DNA of 64,000 nt from Hormiphora californensis (taxonomy: Eukaryota > Ctenophora > Tentaculata > Cydippida > Pleurobrachiidae): positions 7,187,987 through 7,251,986 of the forward strand of contig CM035354.1 in the NCBI GenBank assembly GCA_020137815.1, in the 5' to 3' direction. Position 1 is the stretch's first letter, and each line of letters opens with the position of its first letter. Under the pieces are notes generated by a model, which worked only from the letters and a program-made list of their open reading frames with translations, had not been told where the DNA came from and did no database searches. Both the position numbers and the translations under genes were made by a program. Below, in pieces: positions 31,376 through 42,432 of the stretch.

Positions 31376-31480
31376 CCTCTCTCTTTATCATCTTACTGAT
31401 CGCACACCTGTTACCATTTGTTCCTTTTCAGAGTTCCCTACGCCCAGCTCTCACGCCCTCAAAATGTCCCTGGAAGAATT
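29113..31480 (+). CDS. SHANK: SHANK-like protein, linker exons before PDZ
   Basis: Three phase-linked exons, 29113-29203, 30085-30354 and 31432-31480, encode a Lys-rich start (MGLGKKKKKAGKE), then a Ser/Thr/Ala-rich disordered stretch (NGRSETGSVVSADG), then EFPTPSSHALKMSLEEL leading straight into the PDZ exon. Splice phases 0/1, 1/1 and 1/2 agree at every junction. The first exon is open only from the codon after an in-frame TGA upstream and begins exactly at an ATG preceded by CACACAAG. It could therefore be an internal exon in phase 0 or the start of a shorter isoform lacking ankyrin repeats, which are known for vertebrate SHANK genes. The SH3 domain of vertebrate SHANKs was not found. Confidence 0.75.
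29204..30084 (+). other. SHANK intron with three-copy minisatellite
   Basis: Three tandem copies of a unit of roughly 45-50 bp containing CAATTGCACATGCAACGCAA (29268-29400). The remainder shows nothing recognisable. Confidence 0.7.
30355..31431 (+). other. SHANK intron with (TTTG)n-like and (CT)n tracts
   Basis: A TTTG/CTGT-rich stretch runs 31080-31220 and a (CT)n microsatellite 31314-31372. No exon is seen. Confidence 0.7.
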
Positions 31481-31928
31481 GTAAGTAAACCAGGAGTTTT
31501 TTACTTCTTTAACTTTGCTTAGTTTGTGCAATGACTTGAATTGTTTTATAAATATTTGATTTGCGTGGACCCAATATTCTTGTAGAGCCGACAGACTATC
31601 TGATTAAAAACAGTAGTTCAGCTCACAGCTGGGGTTTAGTTTTGCTTTTGTTTCCCCCCTGCTATGCGGGGGAGTGTCTGGGTATATAGGACCGGTGGAA
31701 TATTTGTAATCGTAAACTCATGTGACTGCAAAAACCTGATAACACTCTGTTGATGTCATAGGGAGTCTTTGTAAAAAACATGGAAAGTTGCATAAAACTA
31801 AATCCAAAGAAATCAGTATTTCTTTGAGTTGGGACATCCACGTTAATGCTGAAGAATAATTTCTTTGATCTCTTCTTAGTCTGAAGATTTCTATATTTCA
31901 GATATTCTCACACCCATATCCTCCACAG

Positions 31929-33228
<1,300 letters not shown>

Positions 33229-33420
33229 GTAAGTGCAACAGCTGCCTTTTGTTTCCACTCGTGCACCTGTTGTAACTAATTCTTTCATCATTTTGCTGCC
33301 GGTCAATTATGACATACTACCATACGTATAAATGACAGTGTAAATGCGCTGAACAATAAATACTTGTACGTATGATTGTGACCCTATATATATGTTTGTT
33401 ACATGTGTGTTACATTGCAG

Positions 33421-36400
33421 AGCCAGTAGCCCCACCACCCGCTGTGCCCAAACGAAATCCAACGACAAAGCTACAGGGACCTGTTCGTGCCCCCATGATC
33501 AACAGATCACACTCTCTTGCTAATGGTAAACACACAGAGATACATAGTGACACAGCTACAGAGACACGTGACACAACCATAGAGATACCACACAGAGATA
33601 CGCAGTGACGTCACTGAATGACGTCACATGACAGTTGACACACAATCCTGTAAAGCCTGACTTTTTCAGGGGGCTTTTTCAGACCAATGACTCAGAAAAA
33701 AGGGTTTGAGCAGTTCTCGATCTTGAAGAACAATAGTATCACAATTCCTATTTTACAAACTTGTTCTAACCGCTGACAATGACTGTGAAGCACCTGACTA
33801 ACTTTCTAAAACCCAAAGTTATTTCTATCTCTCTTCTCCTATAATAATATCTGATATTTTCACCAGGTACTTCACCCCGAAAAGAGGAACAAATATACGC
33901 GAATGTGAACAAGGTAAAGCAACAACAGGCGAGACTCAGATCACACACCACAACAGACCTACTCCGGGACGTGCACCCCCGCACTGGACTAACACCACGA
34001 CAACAACGGACAGACAACAATGCCAGTAGGAGCACGACTAACCTGACAAAGGGACTCAGTCAGACTGAACTGGCGGGACTCAGACAGAATCTCCGACCAG
34101 CCCGATCCCAGGTATAACACATCTCTCTAATATAGGTTACAGTGCCAGACGGTGGTGATATGGTGATTCGGTGTCAGACCATGCCGACACAGCGCAGTGC
34201 ACCTTCCCTTCAGCAACAGCAATCTGATCCACCGGTAACTATGGCAACAATGTATTGACTGAAACACCTTTTTAGACGGTTTCAAGCGCTGACAGAATAC
34301 AAAAAACACAATCGACGATACTGTTACCGACATACGAGACAACTACTGAATCTAACAAGGTAGAATACTGATTTGATTGTTGTTGTCCCTTTCTCTCTCC
34401 CCCCCCCCCCCTAAAGATCTGCCTCAGCTCTATCTCCAAACTATCATAGTCTGTCTCCTTTTAGTCCCCCTTTCTCCCTATTTCCCCTCTGTATTACCCC
34501 TCAACTCACCCCCGCCACACACATCAGACATCAGATAGCGGTACCTACATGCCCAGCAGCACCCCCGACAACAAGACACAACAAGGAGGCTACACTGCCC
34601 AAAACTACACCCCATCCCCCCGGGGTAGTGTGGTAGTTAGCAGGAGGAGAGTTAGTGTTGTCCACGAACAAGATGAGGAGGTCGTCACCAAACCAGCAGC
34701 TCCTGTTAAACAACACTCATCACGTACAATGAGTCTGGGTCGGAAGGCACGGTCAAGTGCAGGGGACTACAAGGGGTCTATGGAGCGAAGGAGGACAACT
34801 AGGACACCCGCCACCACACCCTCAGCAGGGGATGACATGTCACAGAGGAGTCTGGCTAGGAGTATCATGGGTAAAGAGTGGGGTAGTACATCCTCCCTAG
34901 TGGATATGAATGATCCAAATCATAGGATCATGATGATGATGGACTGTAGCAGTTCATCTGTAGAGAGTTCCACCTATACGACTGTTGATACGGATGATTT
35001 GGAGACCCCTTCCTCCTCCCCTACCCGGATAAACCAGGAAGATCCGCTGGCAAGGGAGCCCATATACACGAAGGTTATCAAACAACCACCGCCACTACCC
35101 AGACGAACCTCCTCCCTTTCACTCACCAGGAAACCATCCAAGCCGGAGGAGGTTAAACCACAAGAACCACCCAAGGTAACACAAGAACCAGCGGTTTTGA
35201 AGCAGCCAGAAGCGATAATAATCAAGTCTACTACACCAACAAAACGAACTCTAAAAAGCCTCGCTATCGCTCCCCAGGCCTCCGTTACCATCAACCCTAA
35301 AACTCCCTCCCCCGAGACGCCCGTGGTTGTCCAACAATCAACCAACCTGCTACATTTCAACCAGCACCCACCATCAAATTATGGGCAGTTATCATCTCTC
35401 TCATTTTCTTCTGAACCAAATGTCTCTATCGCCCCGGAACACACGTCACGTTCCGCTACCTCTGTTGGGCATATGCCATCTCACAGTAGAGATAATTCCG
35501 GGAATTATAATTCTCTGAATAAAAGTAGAGATAATTCCCTCAATAAAACCAGCTCAGTGAACAGTATGACGTCACATATCTCTGTGAGCAGTACCGTTCA
35601 ACCAATTGGACCCAAATCTAACTCAACCAGCGATATCCCAGCCCCTCAATCTTTAGGCAGCCTGATAGCTCAGTCTCCTGTACGGGCCTCCTCGTCAAAC
35701 CAAATCAACTTCAGACCTCATCCCTCCCGGCCCCAGACACCACCACTACCACCGCCACCTCCTGATTTTAACACACCTCCCCGGTCTACCTCTCTAAGCC
35801 AGTTATACGGAGTAACAAAACCTCCCAGGACAGCCTCACCAAGTAGAGTTCCACTGAAAACCTCCTCTCTGAACAGTATTCCAGGGGGAGGTGAACCAGC
35901 TGATACAACACCTCTTACCCGCAAAGTTACTGTCCCGTTTGGGTTGGATTCAATGGTACCTGAGGAGCATATGCCGACACCGAAACCCAAACCCCGCGAT
36001 GAAGCACCCGCTGTGTTGTGTAGTACTCCATATGAGACTCTTGAGAGAAAGAAGGGTACTAAGTTGAGTGTGTTGGACAGGGCCAAGAGTTATGGAGCGG
36101 TAGGGCTAGGTGGACCTGTGGTGACGATGGGTGACCTCGAGGGTAGGAAAAGGGAGGCATTTCCCTCTGGGAATATCAGAAAAGAGCAAGGGCCTGTTGT
36201 TAGTACAGCAGTGGAAAAACCAGTTGGTGATAAAAAGGAACCTGTTCTGAAAGAGGAAAAGAAGGATGAAAAGGAGAGTGTTCCAGAAAAAGATAAGAAG
36301 AAGGAGGATGATAGGGGTCGATCGAGAAGAAAATCGGAGAGGCATAAAGATAAAGATAGGTCAAATGAAAGTTCGAGTAAGAAGTCAAAGGACAAGTCTA

Positions 36401-36735
36401 AATCGGATAGATCCAAAGACAAAACCAAAGATAGGTCAAGATCTAGAGATAGGAAGAGGGACAAATCTAAAGATAGAAAGAGGGGCAAATCTAGAGATAA
36501 ATCTAAAGATAGAAAGAGGGACAAGTCGAAAGAACGATCCAAAGACAGTTCGAAAGATCGGTCCAAAGACAGGACAAAAAGTAGTAGGAGATCAAGTAAG
36601 GACAGATCCCGGAAATCTTCCTCTCGTATCAAGGAGGAGGAAAAGGTTTGGATTTGTGCCAATTGTGATACCCAAAACACGGACACTGAGACCTGTGTCA
36701 CCTGTGGAAAGATCGCTGGACCTGCTGACTACAAG
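33421..36735 (+). CDS. SHANK: SHANK-like protein, proline/serine-rich and basic region with RanBP2-type zinc finger
   Basis: Five exons (33421-33525, 33867-34111, 34136-34234, 34276-34359, 34528-36735) agree in phase at every junction. The 2208-nt exon has 736 codons. It contains Pro-rich segments, including PPPDF at 35754-35768, which fits the Homer EVH1 ligand PPxxF. A long Lys/Asp/Arg/Ser repeat region follows at about 36240-36620 (units such as DRSKDKTKDRSRSRD). At the end is a zinc finger with WICANC, an Asn four residues later and CVTC, exactly the W-x-C-x2-C-x3-N-x6-C-x2-C layout of RanBP2-type fingers (36648-36705). Such fingers bind ubiquitin or RNA in other proteins; the role here is unknown. 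I know of no such finger in vertebrate SHANKs. Confidence 0.88.
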
Positions 36736-37066
36736 GTAGATCTACACGTGTGGTGACGTGTGTGGTAGTATTGGAAAGTGAAAGTGAAGCAGAAAATCCC
36801 CTATCATCATTTTATTATTCTTGTTGATCCATTGAAATGTGTATTCTGATCATTCTGGTCAAGTAATTTTCTTTACGCACTTTCTCCTATCCATCCTTTT
36901 TTGTTAATCATTCAAAAAGTTATTGTAACCTGTGCCCGTAACATTACATTTGTTACAACTATCTGCGACGAAACGAGATACAACAAACTATGTAGCATTG
37001 ATGTGATGTTAAATAGCTCACGCCTCACTTTGATCCCAATTCTCTAATTCAAATATTCCCCTGCAG

Positions 37067-38194
37067 CGGTACGAAGAAGCTGTCATGATTCCTGTGTTGC
37101 CCCATGCAACATTTGCTCAGATCAACGAACAACGCAAAAGGTATGAGAACCTACATGGTAACCTTAGTTACCATGGTTACCAATATGGTTACCATGGTTA
37201 CCAAGATAGTCACCAATGGCCCAGAAGTTACATACCCTGTTTCCCACAGGTTGACAAGTACGGGTGGAGACAATCAGAGTCTTCAGTCGACCCAGAGCGA
37301 ACCTGTGAAACCTTCCAGGACAGCAGCAGCAGCTGTTGTGCTACCAAAACAACCTGTACAACAGCAGTCTGATAATGTTGATGAGGGTGATCCCCCACCA
37401 GCTCTTCACAAGTCTCAATCTGCTGAAGAGTAAGTGCAGACGGACATTTTAGAGACATTGCGAATTAAGATTGAAGTCTGAAGAATCTTCATGTTAGTGA
37501 AGATTCAAATAAACCAATAAATGAAAATCAACGTTTCTAACCTATCCATTTATCTCCCAGTATCGCAAAGAAGGCTGAAGAGATGCGACTAAGAAGAATG
37601 TCCCTCATGTCCGGCCAGAAACCCGCCCTGGACTACAACCTCCCCCCACCTCCCTCTGTGGTGCCTCCTCCACCCCCTCCTGATGACCTCCCACCACCAC
37701 CCCCAGTCACTGAGATCCGACCCGTGACCCCTCCCCCGCCTGTATGTGATAGGGAGGATAATGAGAGTTGGGATAGTGGCTTTGTACAACATGGTCTACA
37801 TGATCAGACGGGAAAGCAGTTAGAGGATTGGGATTCGCAAGATGTGGTGGATTGGTTGTGTGGCGTGGGGCTCGGCGATTACAAGGAAATCTTCCTGGAA
37901 AATGATATCAGAGGTAAAATATAGTTTCCCGTCAGGGATGCCATGAAACATCTGTTGCGTCCAAAATATAGTTGTATTATTTTACCAATTTCATATCTTA
38001 TCTGGGATTGATTTTGCTTTCTTACTACAATATTTATCACTGTTTAGAATTATTACGACAATGTATCCCCATCTCTAGGAATCAACTTGCCGGATCTCAG
38101 CAAGGACGATATGCGAGATCTCGGGGTCACCAAACTAGGCCACCGAATGACAATGGTTCAGGAAATCAAGAAGATCCGAAACGAGGGAAGGTGA
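37067..38194 (+). CDS. SHANK: SHANK-like protein, C-terminal exons with SAM domain
   Basis: Four exons (37067-37140, 37250-37429, 37561-37913, 38079-38194) with matching phases lead to a TGA at 38192-38194. They encode a Pro-rich stretch (PPPPPPDDLPPPPP, about 37665-37705), then a SAM domain split over the last two exons. Its key words are VVDWLCGVGLGDYKEIF, INLPDLSKDDMRDLGV and TKLGHRM. The segment LGVT-GHRM followed by a short C-terminal helix is close to SHANK SAM domains, which polymerise into sheets that build the postsynaptic density in vertebrates. The protein ends about 13 residues after the GHRM motif. Confidence 0.93.
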
Positions 38195-38407
38195 ACTGTG
38201 AAGAGTTTAGTCTCCATGACTACAGCTGCAGACTGGGATAGCCAAATAGAGAGTGAGAGATACTGATAGACTATTGTTTTTAGCGGTCAAGGTATTTGAG
38301 AGAAAACCGTGTGTACTTGATGTACAAAGAAGTGAATATAAAATGACGATAAATTGACTTGATCGGACTACGAATCTCGAGTCATTGAGTATAATTCATT
38401 TGATTTA

Positions 38408-38413
38408 AATAAA
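38408..38413 (+). terminator. Candidate polyadenylation signal for the SHANK gene
   Basis: AATAAA about 214 bases after the stop codon, on the sense strand. Confidence 0.5.
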
Positions 38414-39071
38414 CATATGATGCAGAGCCATTGTGATTGTGGAGTTTTAAAGAGCCTATATAATAGTTTGTTTCCTCTCGTACTTACTTCAGAGAGAAAC
38501 AAAAATAGAGAGAATACAGGTTGTAGAGTTTAAGGACAATATCCAAGACTCAAATAACTTCTTTTTTATAAATTCATTCATGATCTTACCCCCATTAAGA
38601 GTCTCACCCCTCTACGCTGAGTTTTAAAACAGTTAAAAATCTTTGTACCATTTGATGTGATGTGATATGCTGTGATGGTATGTGTTAATATTTTGATGAA
38701 TTAACTTTTCAAACAAATTGAGATTTTAATTTTGGCACAAAAATACAATGGAGACCCATAAATTATTGTCTTCGGAGCCGCGCGAAAATCGTTAAATGAA
38801 ATTGCGCGTGTGAGAATGCGCGCTCCCGTTTTCTTAAATTTTCGAAACCACCAAATGCAAACTGATTTGGATTTTGGAATCCACTGCTGACTGCAGGCAG
38901 CAGCCCCCTTGGGCTCCATACACGCACCCCCGCAATAAGAAGCCTACTATACAGCGTATGCCAAAGTTGCTTTGCATCGGCGACGGAGCCTGGACAGCGG
39001 ATTCCCATGCCGTCGGGGAGGGAGGCAAAAGCCGCGGTTAAGGGCGAGATGATTTTAACAATCCGTGAGCG
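38414..39071. other. Intergenic stretch 3' of SHANK
   Basis: No gene is supported. The GC-rich words around 38770-38830 (GCGCGTGTGAGAATGCGCGC) and 38985-39040 resemble parts of the repeats at 22500 and 54390, so repeat-derived DNA is likely. Confidence 0.4.
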
Positions 39072-39683
39072 TTTATAGGGATCCCTAAAAAAGTTCAGTA
39101 TTTACACAGCGTTTACACAGTCTTTACACAGTCGTTACACCCAGAGCGCCCGCGCCGCTCTGGGTGTAAAGACTGCGTCTTTCGCACTCGATTTGCAGCG
39201 TTTTCGGAAACTTTTTTCGCCGCAGCGCTCAATTTACTCAACTGTGCGGCACACAATCTCTATCATAAGTTGGAGATGAACGACGTCGAAGTGGCCGTTC
39301 GTTAGGCGGTATCTAAGCGACAGTCTGCTCCTTCATAAAACACTTTATGTGCCCAAAGCTGTAAAGCTGTTACTCACACTTTTAGAACTTCCAGTGGAAG
39401 TTTGTTGATATTTTCGAATGAATTTCAACAATTCAGTCCCTATAGTTACCAATTCAGTTGCCAAGGCAACCGTGTTATTGACGTTGAAAGAGGCAAAAAG
39501 AACCGCTTTGCCGGGTGGGTTATCAAAAAGCCCTTACTTGAGGCGCACCCAATGGGTGCGCTAGTCCAATATATTCTTAGAAAAAGCCGCAAAACGCAGC
39601 ACGGGCCCCTCTGGGTGTAACGACTGTGTAAAGACTGTGTAAACGCTGTGTAAATACTGAACTTTTTTAGGGATCCCTATAAA
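39072..39683. mobile_element. MITE with 75-bp terminal inverted repeats
   Basis: Arms 39072-39146 and 39609-39683 are near-perfect reverse complements. They begin TTTATAGGGATCCCTA and contain three TTTACACAG-type words. The interior carries GC-rich hairpins and the phrase GAGGCGCACCCAATGGGTGCG (39540-39560). An inverted relative of the interior lies at about 57775-58500. There is no coding capacity, so the element is non-autonomous. Confidence 0.85.
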
Positions 39684-40045
39684 TCGGAAATAAGCTCCTA
39701 ATAAAACAGGAGCGTGCACAACATGAGAGTCTGCATCAAGCAATCATGCCTTAGGGCTTAGACCATATTAGGCACGATTGTTTGATGCAAACTCCTAGTA
39801 AGATACCTGGGAGAATGTGTGTTTTGAATGTTCATGAACATGATGGCCTGGAATGTTTGTCAAGTGAATCATGCCAATTACCACGTCTCTCTGGAAAACA
39901 ATAATTCAATTCTGGAATGATCCTGCGGGACTGTTTGTGCGGGGGAAGTTCAATTGAACTGACACCATTATATGTTGATACATGAAGACGAAGTTTATTA
40001 CAAATTAACAAAGACCGACCCATGTTTGTTTTTATCTCATTCTAG
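39684..40045. other. Intergenic stretch, no feature seen
   Basis: Nothing recognised apart from a good polypyrimidine/acceptor (TTTGTTTTTATCTCATTCTAG) at its end. Confidence 0.5.
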
Positions 40046-40167
40046 GGAATTTGAAGGAACGTGATCCATTGTTAGTATTGTCCAACTTGGCGTCTAAAAG
40101 TCGATTGGCTAATATACCGGATACCCACGAATATTTACCTGGATATGCGTACCCTCTAACCCTCTAA
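40046..40167 (+). CDS. Orphan terminal exon of an unidentified gene
   Basis: A strong acceptor (AG at 40044-40045) is followed by an open frame in phase 1 encoding about 39 residues (NLKERDPLLVLSNLASKSRL, then a Tyr/Pro-rich tail with YLPGYAYPLTL), ending in TAA at 40165-40167. I recognise no family and found no upstream partner exon between 38.2 and 40.0 kb. It could be a terminal exon of a small unrecognised gene, an alternative SHANK 3' end, or chance. Confidence 0.25.
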
Positions 40168-40226
40168 TACTATTGAATATTGGTCACTCTCCAACATGCA
40201 CGAATATTATTTTAACACTTAATGAC

Positions 40227-41103
40227 TTGAGCAGTAAATTCGAAAGCCTCTCTTGAGCAATGAGATAGTGGAGAAGAGACCCGAAACTTTCTTAGAACTC
40301 GAATCTCTACATTGTTGTAGAGTATTTTAGTTTTGCATATTACCGTGCAATTCTAAGGCAGTGTGACAAATTTAGTTTTGAGAAATCTGGACGTGTAGAT
40401 GTCTTCATAAATGTGACCTGAAAAAGAAGAAATTAGCCCGCCTGTCATGTTTGAAATTGCTAGGTCGTTTAGTTAGAAGTTAGAATCAGCTACAGTCATA
40501 GCTGCAGCATACAAGGCTTCGATCGTCATACTGCAGCCCCACTTATGCCGATTTTAGGCAATCTTGTTATGTTCTAACCCGGGGCGCGTGAAACACAGTC
40601 TAGCTAGGCAAAGGCAATCATGTAGGAGCCTACGATAAAGATTGCTTGAAACTGGAGCAATTTGCCCAGATTGATAGTTGCGCCTTGAGCAGTAAATTTC
40701 AAAGTTTCCCTTGAGCAATGAGATAGTGGAGAAGAGACCCGAAACTTTCTTAGAACTCGAATCTCTACATTGTTGTAGAGTATTTTAGTTTTGCATAATC
40801 ATAATACCGTGCAATTCCAAGGCAGTGTGACAAATTTAGTTCTGAGAAATTTAGACGTGTAGATGTCTTTATAAATGTGACCTGAAAAAGAAAAAATTAG
40901 CCCGCCTGTCATGTTGGAAATCGCTAGGTCGTTTGAGAAGTTAGAATCAGCTACAGTCATAGCTGCGGCATACAGACTTCAATCGTCATACCGCAGCCCC
41001 ACTTATGCCGATTTCAGACTTTGGCAATCATGTAGATTGTAGGAGCATACGATAAAGGTTGCCTGAAACTGGAGCAATTATCCCAGATTGATAGTTGCGA
41101 CTG
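40227..41103. repeat. Tandem duplication, two copies of about 440 bp
   Basis: Copy 1 (40227-40684) and copy 2 (40685-41103) share long blocks, for example TTGAGCAGTAAATT and ACTCGAATCTCTACATTG, with scattered substitutions and small indels. Both end 'cccagattgatagttgcg'. The array abuts the first coding exon of the ZNRD2-like gene. Confidence 0.9.
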
Positions 41104-41126
41104 TTTAACATGTTTCTCCCATTAGA

Positions 41127-41994
41127 ATGAGTAATGAGAGAATGGATCGATTGGACAAGATATCCCATCTTGTGGGGGGTTATCTGCTACGTGGCTATAA
41201 AATGTTAGCTGATGAATGTGAGAAATGCGGAACGGTGCTACTTGAGGTAAGAATTTAATCTAATTTACAATTAGATTGGACAGTCAGGGGTATTTTTTCG
41301 TCGCCTGTCGGGTATAATACCGCTTTTATGCTCGTTAGTGTCAGGTATTGTTTATGTTATCTGGCCCTGTCTGAGCGGTAATTTCTTTTTATTTTTACGG
41401 TAGAAAAGTTAGATCTGATGTGTTCTAATGACATCTCTCCTGAACAGGATAGAGCTAAGAAGACGTACTGTGTAGGGTGTGAGGAGGTGGACCGTGCAAC
41501 ACGAGGTCCTGACAATGAACAACCCCTTACAGCAGGAGCTACTGTTGCTGCAGCAGTTGCCCCCACCAACAGGGAGGACCTGTACGCGATGGCTGCACAG
41601 CAACTCAGGAGAACCCCCTCGCCGCCCCCTCGCCTTTTAGAGGCTGCAACGCGGCCCCTCGCGGGTAATACTTGTCACGCGAGATTTATCACGCTCTACT
41701 CAACATGCATTAATATATCCACCACACACACTACTGTGTATCATTCTGTGCTCGAACATATTTGTCAGTATTTTCTCCTCCATTTCAAGATTAATTGTTT
41801 CAGTACGTCAGCCGGTGAGAGAGGCTGCTGACGATCAATCCCAAGATTGTGATAGTTCCATACGGTCAGCTATAACATCTCTTTGTAACACGCTACAAAA
41901 TATCGATCCTACCACAGTATCTGATAGTCAGGATGTGCTGAGGTATTCAGAGGCCATTCTTAACCTGTCCCGGGCAATAGACCGAAGCGACTAA
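41127..41994 (+). CDS. ZNRD2: ZNRD2/SSSCA1-like zinc-ribbon protein
   Basis: Exons 41127-41246, 41448-41664 and 41804-41994 join in phase (0, then 1) to 528 nt, 175 residues plus stop. The N-terminal third holds the family core: KISHLVGGYLLRGYKML, then a zinc ribbon made of CEKC (before intron 1) and CVGC (after it), with TVLLE and KKTYCVGCEEVD. This matches the Sjogren syndrome/scleroderma autoantigen 1 family (human protein about 199 aa). The middle is Ala/Pro-rich, and the C-terminal exon gives a conserved-looking helical stretch (SAITSLCNTLQNI, SEAILNLSRAID). The family is linked to the mitotic spindle and endosomal cargo recognition. The start is the first in-frame ATG; an AG just before it leaves a further 5' exon possible. 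Confidence 0.9.
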
Positions 41995-42432
41995 AGAAGC
42001 CAGTTTTATTTTCTACTCTATGCTATATTCTATTTGTACTGTATAGTATTTGACTGTTTTTTATCAGTAATATTTGTCTTTTTACTTTAGTTGGAAAGCC
42101 GATAAAATGAAATTTTTCCGTCATAATATGACTTATAATTCATATATGGCCACTGCCCACTATGGTGTGATTATACAGGGAGATTTGCACAATTTGTTGT
42201 GTCAACAGTTAGATTTGTTTGTGTAAGCGGCCGGCTCGCACCTCCCGTTTCTGATCCGCTTCAGTTCCCTGTAAATTTTGTCATGCACTGTTGCGGCCAC
42301 CCTTGTGATAATGTGACTCTAGATCTAATATATCGCTCTTTTCAACTAGCACGGTCTATGTAGCTCCGGCATGAAGACAAGAAGGAGGTTTTCACACTGA
42401 AGAAGAGAGGGGGAGCTGAGAGAGAGATAAAG
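41995..42432 (+). other. Intergenic spacer between ZNRD2-like and NT5DC-like genes
   Basis: 438 bp holding the 3' UTR of one gene and the promoter/5' UTR of the next. No clear TATA box or AATAAA was seen. Confidence 0.6.

Noticed and set aside
36090-36701. 203-codon minus-strand frame opposite the SHANK basic repeat region
   Set aside because: Shadow of the KDRS-repeat coding sequence; Leu/Ser/Asp repetition follows from the complement.
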